A stretch of 33,427 nt of DNA from Deltaproteobacteria bacterium (GTDB lineage Bacteria; Myxococcota; B64-G9). A model generated the notes under the pieces. The model saw only the letters and a program-made list of their open reading frames with translations. It had not been told where the DNA came from and searched no databases. Position numbers and translations under genes: made by a program. Positions 7,774 through 19,149 of this stretch are shown in pieces (positions within the stretch are counted from its first letter, which is position 1; every line of letters starts with the position of its first letter). The stretch is from positions 1 through 33,427 of the forward strand of contig JAFCZJ010000095.1 in the NCBI GenBank assembly GCA_019314375.1. The letters are read 5' to 3'.

Positions 7774-7992
7774 ATCCCATTCCTCCATGCATGATAAGGC
7801 AACGATTCCCAATCCCTCATTTTATCCCCCGCAGCCCCAAAAAGCGACCCCCGAATCCTTGGGCTGGATGCTTGAGCTTATTTGGCTGTTATGCTAGCGT
7901 TCGCGGCTTGACCGGCGGAATTTTCGGCCGGGTTTGTGGGTTTATCAATGCGTCCAATAGAGGACTTTTGAGAGAATTTCAAGGAGAGCGCA

Positions 7993-9213
7993 ATGAAGAG
8001 CAAGATGATTGGATTGGCCATCTTCATCCTCGGCTTTGCAAGCTTTCTGGGGGGTTGCCCGCAGAAAACAGACGGAGACGAAGGCAAAGCCGGTGTGGAG
8101 ACGAAATCGGAGACCAAAACCAAGGGCGCGGTCGTGGCCCGGGTCGGCGATGTGGACATCACCTTGAAGGGATTTGAAGACCGGATGAATCAGCAGAACC
8201 CCCTGATCCGGGCCCGCTTCAAGTCCATGGATCAACGAAAGAAACTCTTAGACAACATGGTGGAGCAAGAGGCCATGGTGCAAGAAGCCCTGCGCTTGGG
8301 CTTGGACAAAGATCCGGAGATGCGCCGCGGTTTCAAAAAAATCCTGGCCCGGTACTTTGTCAACGAGGAATTCCACAAGAAACGAGTCAAGGAAATCGAA
8401 GTCAGCGACGAGGACATCGCCAAGTACTACAAAGAAAACAACGATCGCTACCACGCTGACGCAAAACGCCGCGTCCATATGATCTTCTTGGCGGCCCCCA
8501 AGGCCGACGCAGCCAAGCGGACCGAGGTAAAAAAACAAGCCCAGGCCCTCCTGGATGAACTGGTGGCCAAGCCCAAGGATCGAGCCCTCTTCCTCAAGCT
8601 GGCCAAAAAACATTCCCAGAATCAGGCCACCAAGCATTTGGGCGGAGACACCAACTTCAAGACCCAAAAAGAGCTTGAGACCACCTACGGCAAGGCCTTT
8701 GCGGATGCGGCCTTCGCCCTGAACAAACCCAACGATCTATCAGGCCTGGTGGAAACCGACACCGGCCTGTACCTGATGCGCCACAGCGGAAAACAAGACG
8801 CCTTCGACCACCCAATGGAACGGGTTAAGGGGCAGATCAGAACCACCTTGTTCGCCAAAGCCCGAGGTGAAGCCTACAAAAAATTCATCAAAGACATTCA
8901 AGGCAAGGTAGGCATCAAACTGTTCGCCGACGCCATTGAGAGCGCCAACCTCGACCAGTCCAAGGGCCCGGCCAAACCAGGGAACCGACCTCGACTGGAG
9001 ATGGGCAAAGGCATGCCGGGAAGAAAAGGCATGCCCGGCAGAAAGGGTGGGGTTAAACGCCTGCCGAGACCCAGGGGCGCGCGCGGCATGCCCCCCGGCA
9101 AAATGGCGCCTCCCCACGCAAGGCCAGGCGGCAAGCTCCACAAAACACTGCCCGCGAGCGCCAGAGAAAAAATCATGAGGCCCAAGGCCACCAAGCCCAA
9201 ACCCACGCCCTGA
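7993..9213 (+). CDS. Parvulin-type (PpiC/SurA-like) peptidyl-prolyl isomerase lipoprotein with basic tail
   Basis: This 406-residue lipoprotein (lipobox FLGGC) has a SurA/PrsA-like N-terminal chaperone region starting VVARVGDVDITLKGF, then a parvulin domain around residues 155-275 (RRVHMIFLAAPK, LFLKLAKKHSQ, HLGGDTNF, TDTGLYLMRHSG). The parvulin core is diverged: LGGDTNF replaces the usual GGDLGWF. Residues from about 320 form a Gly/Pro/Lys/Arg-rich tail with the repeated GMPGRK, strongly basic and probably disordered. It should act in the periplasm, assisting folding of exported proteins. ATG 7993 has AGGAGA 6-7 nt upstream. It is the first of three parvulin genes in series, an arrangement suggesting a shared outer-membrane-protein folding function. 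The 179-bp gap before it carries the divergent promoter zone; TTATGCTA near 7890 may be a -10 region. Confidence 0.9.
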   Translation: MKSKMIGLAIFILGFASFLGGCPQKTDGDEGKAGVETKSETKTKGAVVARVGDVDITLKGFEDRMNQQNPLIRARFKSMDQRKKLLDNMVEQEAMVQEALRLGLDKDPEMRRGFKKILARYFVNEEFHKKRVKEIEVSDEDIAKYYKENNDRYHADAKRRVHMIFLAAPKADAAKRTEVKKQAQALLDELVAKPKDRALFLKLAKKHSQNQATKHLGGDTNFKTQKELETTYGKAFADAAFALNKPNDLSGLVETDTGLYLMRHSGKQDAFDHPMERVKGQIRTTLFAKARGEAYKKFIKDIQGKVGIKLFADAIESANLDQSKGPAKPGNRPRLEMGKGMPGRKGMPGRKGGVKRLPRPRGARGMPPGKMAPPHARPGGKLHKTLPASAREKIMRPKATKPKPTP

Positions 9214-9236
9214 GGCCTCACTCACCGGACGCCCCC

Positions 9237-10114
9237 ATGCCCCGCCCCTCAGCAAGTCTGCACAATCTCTGTCTGCTCGTTGGTCTGAGCTTGGGGATGC
9301 TGGCTTGCGAACAACCCATCCCGTCCACGCCGCCCAGCCCTTCGGGCGTAGCCCGGGTCAATGGAGAAGACATCTCAAAGGCCACCTTCATCGAGGCGCT
9401 CAACGAGCTCAAGGAAGCAGGAAAAGGCTTCTTTTCCTCGGCGGAAACGGCCAACCGGGTCAAAAGAGACTTACTCGAGCGGCTCATCGAAGGCGAATTG
9501 CTCCTGCAGGAAGCGCGGCGCAAGGGCATCCACATCGACCCCAAGCTGGTCGAAGCCAAGATTCGCTTGCTGGCCTGCTCATAGAAAAACTGCTCAAACA
9601 AGAAGTCATCGATCGCATCGCCATCTCTCGGCAAGAGATCGAAGCTTACTACGAACGACATGGTGATCTCTTCCTGAAGCCCGACGAGGTACGCGTCAGG
9701 CAAATCGTAACCTGCACGGAAGAAGAAGCAAAAAAGCTACGAAAACAGATCCTGCATGGAAAAAATTTCACCAAGCTGGCGGCCGCACATTCGTTGGGCC
9801 CGGAGGGAAAAACGGGCGGCGATCTGGGTTACTTCCCCAGGGGGCGCATGCCCCCAGTCATCGACGAAGTCTGCTTCAAGTTGTACTTATCCCAAAAAGT
9901 CAGCAAGGTTGTGGCCTCGCCTTACGGCTATCATCTTTTCAAGTTATTGGACAAACGGCCGGCCAGGCAGTTGAGCCTGGACGATGCGCGGAAAGAGATC
10001 GAGCACAAGCTGGTCGACGAACGCGCAAAAGAAGCCGAGAGTTACTTCATCCGATCACTGCGGGAACGAGCCCGCATCGATCGGGATTTTGCCTTGCTCG
10101 ATCGCATCCACTGA
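9237..10114 (+). CDS. Parvulin-type peptidyl-prolyl isomerase lipoprotein, frameshifted
   Basis: The gene starts at 9237 with a lipoprotein signal (LGMLACEQP) and the SurA-type opening VARVNGEDISKATF, then meets TAG at 9582-9584. The remainder continues without interruption in the -1 frame from about 9565 (LAGLLIEKLLKQEV) to 10114, with a clear parvulin domain (VRVRQIVTC, TGGDLGYFPRG, SPYGYHLFKL). Restoring one base between about 9558 and 9580 gives a normal protein of about 292 residues. No slippery heptamer precedes the break, so programmed frameshifting is unlikely. Both halves retain family features and there is no other decay, favouring a sequencing error or a very recent mutation. Between two intact parvulin genes, its loss might be tolerated. 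No Shine-Dalgarno is evident before ATG 9237. Confidence 0.85.
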
Positions 10115-10148
10115 AGTGGCTGCACGAGCCCGGCCAGGAAGGACGACC

Positions 10149-11123
10149 ATGGCGATGACGCCCAGGAAGCTCATACTGGGGATGATGCTGATTTTCTGGC
10201 TCACACCCGAGATCTCCTCTGCCGCATTGATCGATCGGATCGTGGCCACCGTCAACGGAGATGCCTTGCTTCTCAGCGAGGTAGACGCCTTTTGCCGGGC
10301 TGCCCTGGAGGACGTGCCGGCCAACATCCCGCTCGCTCAAGCCGTCGAGCGCAAACGTCAAATCCGCTTGCAGACCCTCAATGGCCTGATCGACGACTTG
10401 CTGATCAAACAACAAATCAAAGTGAAGTCCATCAAGGTGACGAAGGAAGACGTGGCCAAATATTTGCAGCAGCTGCGGAAGCTTAACAACCTCACCGAGG
10501 AGCAGTTTCAAGCAGCCATCCGCCAGGAAGGAAAATCGCCGGAAGATTTCAAAAGAGACATCACCAAGCAACTCGAGCGGGACAAGCTCATGGCCAGAGA
10601 AATCCAGGGCCGTATGAAAGTGACGGAGAAAGAAATCGCCGAACATTACCAGCACCATTACACAAGCAAAACCGCCAAAGAAAAAGTTCGAGCCAGTCAC
10701 GTCCTCTTCGCCATCCCGCCGGGCACCCCGGCCGAGCAAGAAAAAACCGTAAAACAAAGAGCCGATCGAATTCTGAAATTGCTGCGCGGAGGTGCAGACT
10801 TCGTCAAAACGGCCAAACAGTTTTCCGACGACCCCAGCGCCTCCATGGGCGGCGATCTGGGCTGGTTCCGACGTGGTGACATGGTGGCGGCCTTTGAAAA
10901 ATCAGCTTTCAGCCTCAAAGAGGGGCAGATGAGCGACCTGGTGCGTACTCGATTCGGCTACCACATCATCCTGGTCACCGGCCGAGATCAAGAAGGACCG
11001 CCTCACTTGGATAAAGTCTCCGGTGAAATCCGCAGCAAACTCATGCGTGAGCGACGTGCCAGCGCCATCCGCGGATGGTTGGACGATCTTCGCCGCCGCT
11101 CTCACCTGGAGATCAGACTCTAA
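10149..11123 (+). CDS. SurA-like periplasmic parvulin peptidyl-prolyl isomerase
   Basis: This 324-residue protein has a cleavable signal peptide (LILGMMLIFWLTPEISSA), a SurA N-terminal chaperone domain beginning IDRIVATVNGDALLLSEVD, and one parvulin domain from about residue 175 (VRASHVLFAIPPGTP, MGGDLGWFRRGDM, FGYHIILVTG). Unlike the two upstream paralogues it lacks a lipobox, so it should be soluble in the periplasm. E. coli SurA has two parvulin domains and 428 residues; this is the shorter single-domain form common in deltaproteobacteria. ATG 10149 is preferred because AGGAAGGA lies just upstream and the signal peptide begins there, although the frame is open back to 9984. uvrA follows 24 nt downstream. 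Confidence 0.92.
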   Translation: MAMTPRKLILGMMLIFWLTPEISSAALIDRIVATVNGDALLLSEVDAFCRAALEDVPANIPLAQAVERKRQIRLQTLNGLIDDLLIKQQIKVKSIKVTKEDVAKYLQQLRKLNNLTEEQFQAAIRQEGKSPEDFKRDITKQLERDKLMAREIQGRMKVTEKEIAEHYQHHYTSKTAKEKVRASHVLFAIPPGTPAEQEKTVKQRADRILKLLRGGADFVKTAKQFSDDPSASMGGDLGWFRRGDMVAAFEKSAFSLKEGQMSDLVRTRFGYHIILVTGRDQEGPPHLDKVSGEIRSKLMRERRASAIRGWLDDLRRRSHLEIRL

Positions 11124-11147
11124 AATCGAGTCGCCTCGCGACACAAC

Positions 11148-13997
11148 ATGAGCCGCCGCCAAAACAAGCATGCGGAACCGTGCATTCGAATTCAGGGTGC
11201 GCGCATGCACAACCTGAAAAACATCCACCTGGAGTTGCCCCGCAACAAGCTTATCGCCATTTGCGGACTGAGCGGCTCGGGCAAGAGCTCGCTGGCCTTT
11301 GATACGCTCTACGCCGAAGGCCAACGGCGCTACGTCGAGTCGCTCTCCGCCTACGCCAGGCAGTTTTTGGACCAGATGACCAAACCCGATGTGGATGCCA
11401 TTGACGGTTTGTCGCCGGCCATCTCCATCGAGCAAAAATCCGTCAGCCGCAACCCGCGCTCCACCGTAGGCACCGTCACGGAAATCTACGACTACCTGCG
11501 CCTTCTGTATGCCCGGGTTGGGCAACCCCATTGTCCCCAGTGCGATCTACCGGTCAGCCGTCAGAGCGCGCAAGAAATCGTAGATCAAGTAATGGCTTGG
11601 CCCAAAGGATGGCGTTTTGCCGTGTTGGCGCCCGTGGTCCGCGCCCGCAAGGGTGAGCATCGCAAGCTACTGAAGGGCCTTCTCAAGCAAGGCTACACAC
11701 GAGTCAACGTGGATGGCCAACTCCACGATTTGGATGGCGACATCGAGCTGGATCCCAAACGAAAACACGATGTGGATGTCTATGTAGATCGCCTGGTCAT
11801 CAAAGACGGACTGCGGTCGCGCCTGACCGACTCGGTTGAAACAGCCTTGGGCCTGGCCGGGGGCATAATTAAATTGGCGCCGGTCGACGGTGACGACATT
11901 GTCTTCAGTGAACGGCACGCTTGCGTAGCCTGCGGCTTATCCTTGGCGGAGCTGAGCCCCCGGCTCTTCTCTTTCAACGCACCGCAAGGTGCCTGCCCTG
12001 ACTGCGATGGGCTGGGGCATATTCGCTATATCCACCCAGGCCGGGTTGTGCCTGACGAGAGCCTCTCTTTGTCCGAAGGCGCTGTAAGCACCATGGGCCG
12101 GGCCGGTACGGGCTATTACGGGCAGATGATCGAAGCCGTGGCGAAAAAGATGGGCTTCGGCCTGGATATCCCTTTTGCGGATCTACCCGAAAAAGCGAGA
12201 CAGGTTGTGCTTTACGGCTCCGGCGACAGAGTCTTTGAATTCGACCTCGAAAGCGAGCGCATGAGCCACAAGTTCAAGCGCCCCTTCGAAGGAGCCATCC
12301 CTAACTTAGAAAGACGCTTCCGCGAAACCACCAGCGAAGCCATGCGGGCTGAAATCGACAGCTACATGACCATGCGCCAATGCGAGACTTGCGAGGGCCA
12401 GCGCTTGCGTCCGGACGCCTTGGCGGTACGAATACACGAACATTCCATCGCCCAGATCTCCGCCATGACCGTCACGCAGGCCCTCGACTTCTTCGACAAG
12501 ATGGACCTCGACAAGCAACGCGCCACCATCGCTGAACGCATTTTGCGCGAGATCAAAACACGTTTGCGCTTCATGGCCGACGTGGGATTGAACTACCTAA
12601 GTCTGGACCGGGCGTCCATGACCTTGTCCGGCGGGGAGAGTCAACGCATCCGCCTGGCCACACAAATCGGCTCATCCTTGGTGGGTGTGCTTTACGTGCT
12701 GGACGAACCCACCATCGGCTTGCACCCCCGCGACGGAGAGAGACTCTTAGACACCCTGCGTGAGCTGCGAGATCGAGGCAACACGGTGGTGGTGGTGGAG
12801 CACGACCCGGCCACGATCCGAGCATCTGACTTTGTGGTGGACATGGGACCCGGTGCCGGACACCTTGGGGGCCGGGTGGTGGCCACCGGCAGCCCGGATC
12901 AAATCATGAACCATCCGGACTCCCTAACCGGAGCCTACCTGTCGGGTCGCAAACGCATCGCGGTGCCAAAAAAAAGACGCGTCAGCAAGCATGCCATCAA
13001 ACTAAAAAATGCACGCGGCAACAATCTGCAAGGCATTGACGTCACCTTCCCCCTGGCTGTCTTCACCTGCGTAACAGGAGTATCCGGTTCCGGCAAAAGC
13101 ACCTTGGTCATCGATACACTTTACCGGGGCCTGGCTGAGAAACTCTATCGCAGCCAAGAGATGCCCGCCGATCACGACGGTTTTTCGGGACTGAAGCACA
13201 TAGACAAAGTCATCCACATCAATCAAAGCCCCATTGGCCGCACCCCGCGATCCAATCCGGCCACCTACACCGGAGTTTTCACCGCCATTCGTGACCTATA
13301 CGCCAAATTACCCGAAAGCCGGGTTCGTGGCTGGGGCCCTGGCCGATACTCGTTCAACGTTAAGGGTGGCCGCTGCGAAGCCTGTGGGGGAGGCGGCCAA
13401 ATTCGCATCGAAATGCACTTCTTGCCTGACATGTTCGTCACCTGCGAAACTTGTGGCGGCAAGCGCTTCAACCGAGAGACCCTCGATGTGCAGTTTCGGG
13501 GTCGCAACATCCATCAAGTCCTGGAGATGACGGTGGCGGAGGGTTTGGAGTTCTTCGCTCACCAAAGATCCATCCAGCACAAACTACAGACTCTTGTAGA
13601 CGTGGGCCTGGGCTACATTCACATCGGCCAACCAGCCACCACTTTGTCCGGCGGCGAGGCTCAGCGCATCAAGCTGGCCCGTGAGCTATCCAAACGAGCC
13701 ACCGGTCGAACATTCTACATCTTAGACGAGCCCACCACCGGCCTGCACCCGGAGGATATCAGCCAACTCATCGAAGTGCTCACCCGATTGGTTGAGACCG
13801 GCAACACGGTGGTGGTCATCGAGCACAACTTAGACGTCATCAAACAAGCCGATCACATCATCGACTTAGGCCCCGAAGGAGGCGACGGGGGGGGTTCTCT
13901 TGTCGCCGAAGGCACACCGGAAGAAATCCTTAAAATCAAAGCATCCCATACGGGTCATGCACTTCGAGATGTCCTCTCCAAGACCCGCAAACCCTGA
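11148..13997 (+). CDS. uvrA: UvrABC excinuclease subunit A
   Basis: This 949-residue protein is a full-length UvrA, the damage-recognition ATPase of nucleotide excision repair. It carries two ABC modules. Module I has Walker [10 protein letters not shown] at 40-48 and signature [12 protein letters not shown] with [13 protein letters not shown]. Module II has GVSGSGKST and [12 protein letters not shown] with [13 protein letters not shown]. Two zinc sites are visible: CVAC...CPDC near residue 260 and CEAC...CETC near 750, the latter contacting DNA. The UvrB-binding region between Walker A and the first zinc site is of normal size. It loads UvrB on damaged DNA in the cytoplasm. It follows the parvulin cluster at 24 nt, but the functional link is probably coincidental. 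No obvious Shine-Dalgarno precedes ATG 11148. Confidence 0.98.
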   Translation: MSRRQNKHAEPCIRIQGARMHNLKNIHLELPRNKLIAICGLSGSGKSSLAFDTLYAEGQRRYVESLSAYARQFLDQMTKPDVDAIDGLSPAISIEQKSVSRNPRSTVGTVTEIYDYLRLLYARVGQPHCPQCDLPVSRQSAQEIVDQVMAWPKGWRFAVLAPVVRARKGEHRKLLKGLLKQGYTRVNVDGQLHDLDGDIELDPKRKHDVDVYVDRLVIKDGLRSRLTDSVETALGLAGGIIKLAPVDGDDIVFSERHACVACGLSLAELSPRLFSFNAPQGACPDCDGLGHIRYIHPGRVVPDESLSLSEGAVSTMGRAGTGYYGQMIEAVAKKMGFGLDIPFADLPEKARQVVLYGSGDRVFEFDLESERMSHKFKRPFEGAIPNLERRFRETTSEAMRAEIDSYMTMRQCETCEGQRLRPDALAVRIHEHSIAQISAMTVTQALDFFDKMDLDKQRATIAERILREIKTRLRFMADVGLNYLSLDRASMTLSGGESQRIRLATQIGSSLVGVLYVLDEPTIGLHPRDGERLLDTLRELRDRGNTVVVVEHDPATIRASDFVVDMGPGAGHLGGRVVATGSPDQIMNHPDSLTGAYLSGRKRIAVPKKRRVSKHAIKLKNARGNNLQGIDVTFPLAVFTCVTGVSGSGKSTLVIDTLYRGLAEKLYRSQEMPADHDGFSGLKHIDKVIHINQSPIGRTPRSNPATYTGVFTAIRDLYAKLPESRVRGWGPGRYSFNVKGGRCEACGGGGQIRIEMHFLPDMFVTCETCGGKRFNRETLDVQFRGRNIHQVLEMTVAEGLEFFAHQRSIQHKLQTLVDVGLGYIHIGQPATTLSGGEAQRIKLARELSKRATGRTFYILDEPTTGLHPEDISQLIEVLTRLVETGNTVVVIEHNLDVIKQADHIIDLGPEGGDGGGSLVAEGTPEEILKIKASHTGHALRDVLSKTRKP

Positions 13998-14089
13998 CTC
14001 AGTTTTTCGATCCGATCCGCCGCGCGCGCAAGCCCTGTCCTCGCAGGCGCTTCAGCAGCCATCTCCCGGAGCGAATGAGTCGGCTCGAA

Positions 14090-14764
14090 TCACAAACGAA
14101 GGCCGGGCCAGGTATGAAACGAATAGGCGATGTAGCCAATGGCACCAGCCACAAGTAGGGCGATAACGGTCCACATGATGATCACACCCCATCGGGAAGA
14201 CCCGCCCTGCATCGGTGGCACCAACGTTCGACCGCCTATCTGGGCCTGGGCCAAATTGAAAATTCGGTCCAGCCTCAGTTGTGCTTTCTGGCGGTGGGCC
14301 TCGGATCGCGTGAGCATGCGATACTGACGAGAAGCGTAATCCAGCCGATTGGAGCGGGTGCAGCTATCCAGGAACTGGTCATGCAAGGTCTCGTCATCAG
14401 GATTGGCCAGGATGCTCTGCCAAACCGCCGCCGCCAACTCCGGATCCGGCGGCAAGTTGTCCGCATCATAGCGGGCGAACATCAGACCGCAGCGATGACA
14501 GGCCTCGTCCAAAAACTGCGTGTGCCCACATTTTGGGCAGATCACCTCACCCTCGGCAGGTTCGAAAACCGAAGCCGGTACGGCGCGACCCGCCGGGGAG
14601 GTTGGCTTGTCCAAAGCCGGCATGGTCGGGCTTTCATCGCCGGCAAGGCTGGATAAAAAATTGCTCTCACCACAGGCAGGACAAGGGAATCGCAATCCCT
14701 CATCAGACGTGACGAAATAACGCATCTCAACGATGTCTTTGCACTTCGGGCATTGAACCTTCAT
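14090..14764 (-). CDS. Zinc-ribbon protein with C-terminal membrane anchor
   Basis: This 224-residue protein opens MKVQCPKCKDIVEMRYF, with CPKC and CPAC forming one zinc ribbon (residues 5-40). A second ribbon follows at about 95-115 (CPKCGHTQFLDEACHRCG). The middle is helical, and a single transmembrane helix (WGVIIMWTVIALLVAGAIGYIAY) lies near the C-terminus, so the zinc domains should face the cytoplasm. ATG 14764 overlaps the stop of the M50 protease gene by 4 nt (ATGA), showing coupling. Its N-terminus resembles that of the TPR protein at 22305, the first gene of the same probable operon. The function is not known; a regulatory or scaffolding partner of the adjacent protease is a guess from context. 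Confidence 0.82.
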   Translation of the reverse strand: MKVQCPKCKDIVEMRYFVTSDEGLRFPCPACGESNFLSSLAGDESPTMPALDKPTSPAGRAVPASVFEPAEGEVICPKCGHTQFLDEACHRCGLMFARYDADNLPPDPELAAAVWQSILANPDDETLHDQFLDSCTRSNRLDYASRQYRMLTRSEAHRQKAQLRLDRIFNLAQAQIGGRTLVPPMQGGSSRWGVIIMWTVIALLVAGAIGYIAYSFHTWPGLRL

Positions 14765-15699
14765 GACACCACCGGACTCCATATCACAGGGGTCAAAGTC
14801 ACAACCAGGACCACCAGGGCCAGCCAAGCCAAACTCCGTCGACCAAGTCCCAATCGTTGATCTTCGTCATGCACCGGCGGGTGGCCCTTCCCGACAAAAC
14901 GAAGGAGCAAGGCCCAGACGATCCACGGCGTCATGCCGCTACCTCGCAACATCAGGCCTCCCATGCCGGCCTCCTTGACGATCTGATCTGCCGAATCGAT
15001 CAGGGGAAGGAATGTGCAGACCAGTCCCACCAGGCCCATCACCAGCACGATTCGCCTCACCCATCGGGCTACCTGCTCATGACGAGATCCACCGACCAGC
15101 GCATAAAGGATATGCCCACCATCCAGCTGTCCGGCGGGCAGAAGATTCAAGCTGGTCACCAACAAACCGATCCAGCCGGCCCAAGCCAAAGGGTGCAAAA
15201 AAACGTCCTGTCCAGGCAACAGCTGTGGCTTGGCCAAGGCCTTCATTGCCAAGTAGAGCAGGGAATTCCCTTCCATGATGGCCCCTGCGGGCAACTCAGA
15301 AATGGCTTGCACCTCGCTATAGAGCAAGCCGACAAAACACACAGGCACCGCCACCAGCATCCCCGCCAGGGGACCCGAGACCCCGATATCCAGCACGGCA
15401 GTCCTGGTTTTGGGCACCTCCCGCATCTGAATCACGGCACCAAAGGTGCCGATGGGCGGCAGGGGCATGGGGATGAAGTATGGCAACGAGGCATCGACCT
15501 GATGCCAGCGAGCCGCAAGAAAATGAGCCATTTCGTGTACGAGCAAGATGCCCATGATGGCGCTTGAGAACATGGCCCCATCGCGCAGGGAAAACCCGCC
15601 ACCCGAGTAGCAACCAGCATAAAAAGTGGTGGCGCAGGTTGTGAAAAACAAAGAGATATGCAGCCACCAGCGGGTGGGCCTACGGGCATCATCCTTCAT
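14761..15699 (-). CDS. M50-family site-2-type intramembrane zinc metalloprotease
   Basis: This 312-residue polytopic membrane protein has HEMAH (His55, Glu56, His59) as the zinc-binding HExxH motif in an early transmembrane segment. NLLPAGQLDGGHI (about 185-197) is the second motif and provides Asp193 as the third ligand. GVSGPLAGM near 106-113 is also typical of site-2 protease family members, of the EGY type rather than RseP, since no PDZ domain is visible. Such enzymes cut substrates within the membrane, often releasing regulators. The gene overlaps the LpoA-like gene by 11 nt and the zinc-ribbon gene by 4 nt, indicating one transcript. The substrate cannot be inferred from the sequence. 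Confidence 0.92.
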   Translation of the reverse strand: MKDDARRPTRWWLHISLFFTTCATTFYAGCYSGGGFSLRDGAMFSSAIMGILLVHEMAHFLAARWHQVDASLPYFIPMPLPPIGTFGAVIQMREVPKTRTAVLDIGVSGPLAGMLVAVPVCFVGLLYSEVQAISELPAGAIMEGNSLLYLAMKALAKPQLLPGQDVFLHPLAWAGWIGLLVTSLNLLPAGQLDGGHILYALVGGSRHEQVARWVRRIVLVMGLVGLVCTFLPLIDSADQIVKEAGMGGLMLRGSGMTPWIVWALLLRFVGKGHPPVHDEDQRLGLGRRSLAWLALVVLVVTLTPVIWSPVVS

Positions 15700-17776
15700 G
15701 AGCAGGTGGATCCGGTTCTATTTCGACGATTTCTTCCTTCTTGATGCGCAAAAGAAAAAGCTCCTTATCGGCTTCCCCGTTGGGCAGGAAGGTGGTCCGA
15801 CCCGTGGCCGCCTCAAATTTCTTGATTTGCAGGAGGGCTTCCCGGAAAGCCCTGCGGTCCCGCACCTTGGCCTTTTCGATGATGTGCTGTACCACCAGGG
15901 CCGCGTCGTAGCCCTGGGCCTCGATCATGCTTGGCTCCCCGTCGAAGTTGGCTTTGTACTTACCGACGAAACGCCTTGTGGCCGGACGCGTGCTTTCCAG
16001 AAAAAACCCATCACAAAAAATCGCGCCCTGCACATAGCGTTCGGCCCACTTCACCAAATTGGGATTGTTCCAGCCATTGCCACCCATCAGGTAGACCATG
16101 TCCAGCTTATCTCGCCCAAGCGCCTTCTTATATCGATCGATCTGCCAGTGGCTGGTGGTCTGGAGCAGGATGTCTTCAAAGGCCAGAGCCGGCGCGATCA
16201 ACACCACCTTGTCCACGTAGTCGGGTACAAACAAAGCCTCGAAATCCACGATGGGAGGCAAGCCCTTAAGAAGCTTCTCCAACTTGCGTTTACGGGCCAA
16301 ATTGGTGTTCGTTTCCTTATAGATCCGCCGCCTCTCGCGAAGGAAGTCCCATCGATCTCTCAATGTATAGCGCCCCACCATCTTTTTGATGGGCGCAGCA
16401 AAGTTCTTCGAATCCGGCTCGTAACGCTCAGCCGCCCGAACTTCGCCCTTGCGCCGGGACACCTCATCCCAGAAGGCATTGACGAAACCCACACCATATT
16501 TGTCGTTGGGGTAAAGCAAACCAAAACGCTTCACCCCAAGCTTCTCCATGGCAAAGCCCACCAACAGTCGAGCCTGCATTTCCAAAGTAAGAAAAGACCG
16601 GAAAACGAAGCTGCCGACGTCCGTGATCTTGGGACGCGCACTCAAGGTAAGAATGGGCACTTCGAGTTCTTGTGCCTTGACCGCAGCCGAATAGGCTTCG
16701 CCAGTAAACAAGGGCCCAATAACCGCCACCACATGCTCATCGAACACAAGTCGTTCCATCTGCTCGGCCGCCCGAACCGCCTCACCACCTGTGTCGCGGA
16801 TAATCAACAAGGGGGCAGCCAACGGTTTTCCGTCCTTGCCTTTGGCCGGCGGATCGAAAATGCCCGCACCCAGCTGAATGCCGGCGAGGGCCTTGCGCCC
16901 GTACTCTCGATATTTGCCGGTCAAAGGCAACAACACACCGATGGCCTGAGGGTTGACCCGATTGCGATCGATGATCTTTTTAAGAAGGCGTCCGGCCTCC
17001 CCTGCAAAAGCATGCTCGGGCCAGGTGGCGACAAAATTCTCCAGCTCTTTGCGTGCCCGCTGGAAATCATGGATGTGGTAAAAAATCTTGGCCAACTTGA
17101 GCTGTATGACATCCGAGGGAAAACCTTCGCTATTTTTTTCAGAAAACAACTCGAAGGCCTCACGCACCTGTACAAAACTGAGATCGCGATCGATCAGCTC
17201 TACAATTCCTTGCCGCAACTGCTCACGAGCCGGCCCCTTGGGGCTCAGTTGATGAACAACGGACATCCAGCGCAAGGCCTCCAGAGCAGCACCGGCTTCC
17301 ACATAAGAGCGGACCAGCATGGCGGCAACTTCTCTTCTCCGCGTCTTATTGGGCAGTTGATCAAAAACCGATTGCAGTGTGGGCAAGGCCTCTGCAGTCC
17401 GGCCCAACTTGACCAAGCCCAGGCCATACTGCACCGCCGCCTGCAAATATCGAGGACTCTGGGGGTGTTCGATCACAACCTGCTGAAAGGCATGAACCGC
17501 CGACTCTGCCTCCCCTTGCGCCAAAAGCACCTCACCCAACTCCATCCATGCCGCATCCACGTTGTCGGCCGAAGGATAGCGCTTGAGCAACTCGCGGTAT
17601 TTGGCAATGGCTTCAGCCGCTTTGCCCGCCTTGGTCAATTCGCGCGCGTCTTCGATGGTCAACTTGGCGGCCTGAGCCAAGGGCACTTTTTTTCCACCAA
17701 CCACAACAGTGGATGGAGGACAACCTGCCGCGAAAAACAAAAACATCACCAGAGGGGCAATCCAACGCATCCGCAT
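15689..17776 (-). CDS. LpoA-like penicillin-binding protein activator lipoprotein
   Basis: This 695-residue lipoprotein (lipobox AAGC) has an N-terminal TPR-like helical half (about residues 45-270, such as KYRELLKRYPSADN and AVHAFQQVVIEHPQS) and a C-terminal type I periplasmic-binding fold starting IGVLLPLTGKYREYGRKAL. The order and length match LpoA, the outer-membrane lipoprotein that activates a bifunctional peptidoglycan synthase. Branched-chain amino-acid binding proteins share the second domain but lack the TPR half. ATG 17776 is preferred over GTG 17785 because AGGAG lies 8 nt upstream. It is 19 nt from serS and overlaps the M50 gene, so it belongs to the same operon. The role in cell-wall synthesis is inferred from architecture. 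Confidence 0.85.
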   Translation of the reverse strand: MRMRWIAPLVMFLFFAAGCPPSTVVVGGKKVPLAQAAKLTIEDARELTKAGKAAEAIAKYRELLKRYPSADNVDAAWMELGEVLLAQGEAESAVHAFQQVVIEHPQSPRYLQAAVQYGLGLVKLGRTAEALPTLQSVFDQLPNKTRRREVAAMLVRSYVEAGAALEALRWMSVVHQLSPKGPAREQLRQGIVELIDRDLSFVQVREAFELFSEKNSEGFPSDVIQLKLAKIFYHIHDFQRARKELENFVATWPEHAFAGEAGRLLKKIIDRNRVNPQAIGVLLPLTGKYREYGRKALAGIQLGAGIFDPPAKGKDGKPLAAPLLIIRDTGGEAVRAAEQMERLVFDEHVVAVIGPLFTGEAYSAAVKAQELEVPILTLSARPKITDVGSFVFRSFLTLEMQARLLVGFAMEKLGVKRFGLLYPNDKYGVGFVNAFWDEVSRRKGEVRAAERYEPDSKNFAAPIKKMVGRYTLRDRWDFLRERRRIYKETNTNLARKRKLEKLLKGLPPIVDFEALFVPDYVDKVVLIAPALAFEDILLQTTSHWQIDRYKKALGRDKLDMVYLMGGNGWNNPNLVKWAERYVQGAIFCDGFFLESTRPATRRFVGKYKANFDGEPSMIEAQGYDAALVVQHIIEKAKVRDRRAFREALLQIKKFEAATGRTTFLPNGEADKELFLLRIKKEEIVEIEPDPPAHEG

Positions 17777-17795
17777 CTCTCGCACTCCTGCTGCT

Positions 17796-19112
<1,317 letters not shown>

Positions 19113-19149
19113 TCATCCAGTGGGAGTCTACGGAAGGGGGCTCTCGGCA

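Noticed and set aside
9555..9590. Programmed -1 frameshift in the parvulin gene
   Set aside because: No X-XXY-YYZ slippery heptamer lies before the stop; the A-run occurs only after it.
12960..12985. Lys/Arg cluster in UvrA resembling a nuclear localisation signal
   Set aside because: Short basic run in a bacterial linker region; no biological meaning expected.
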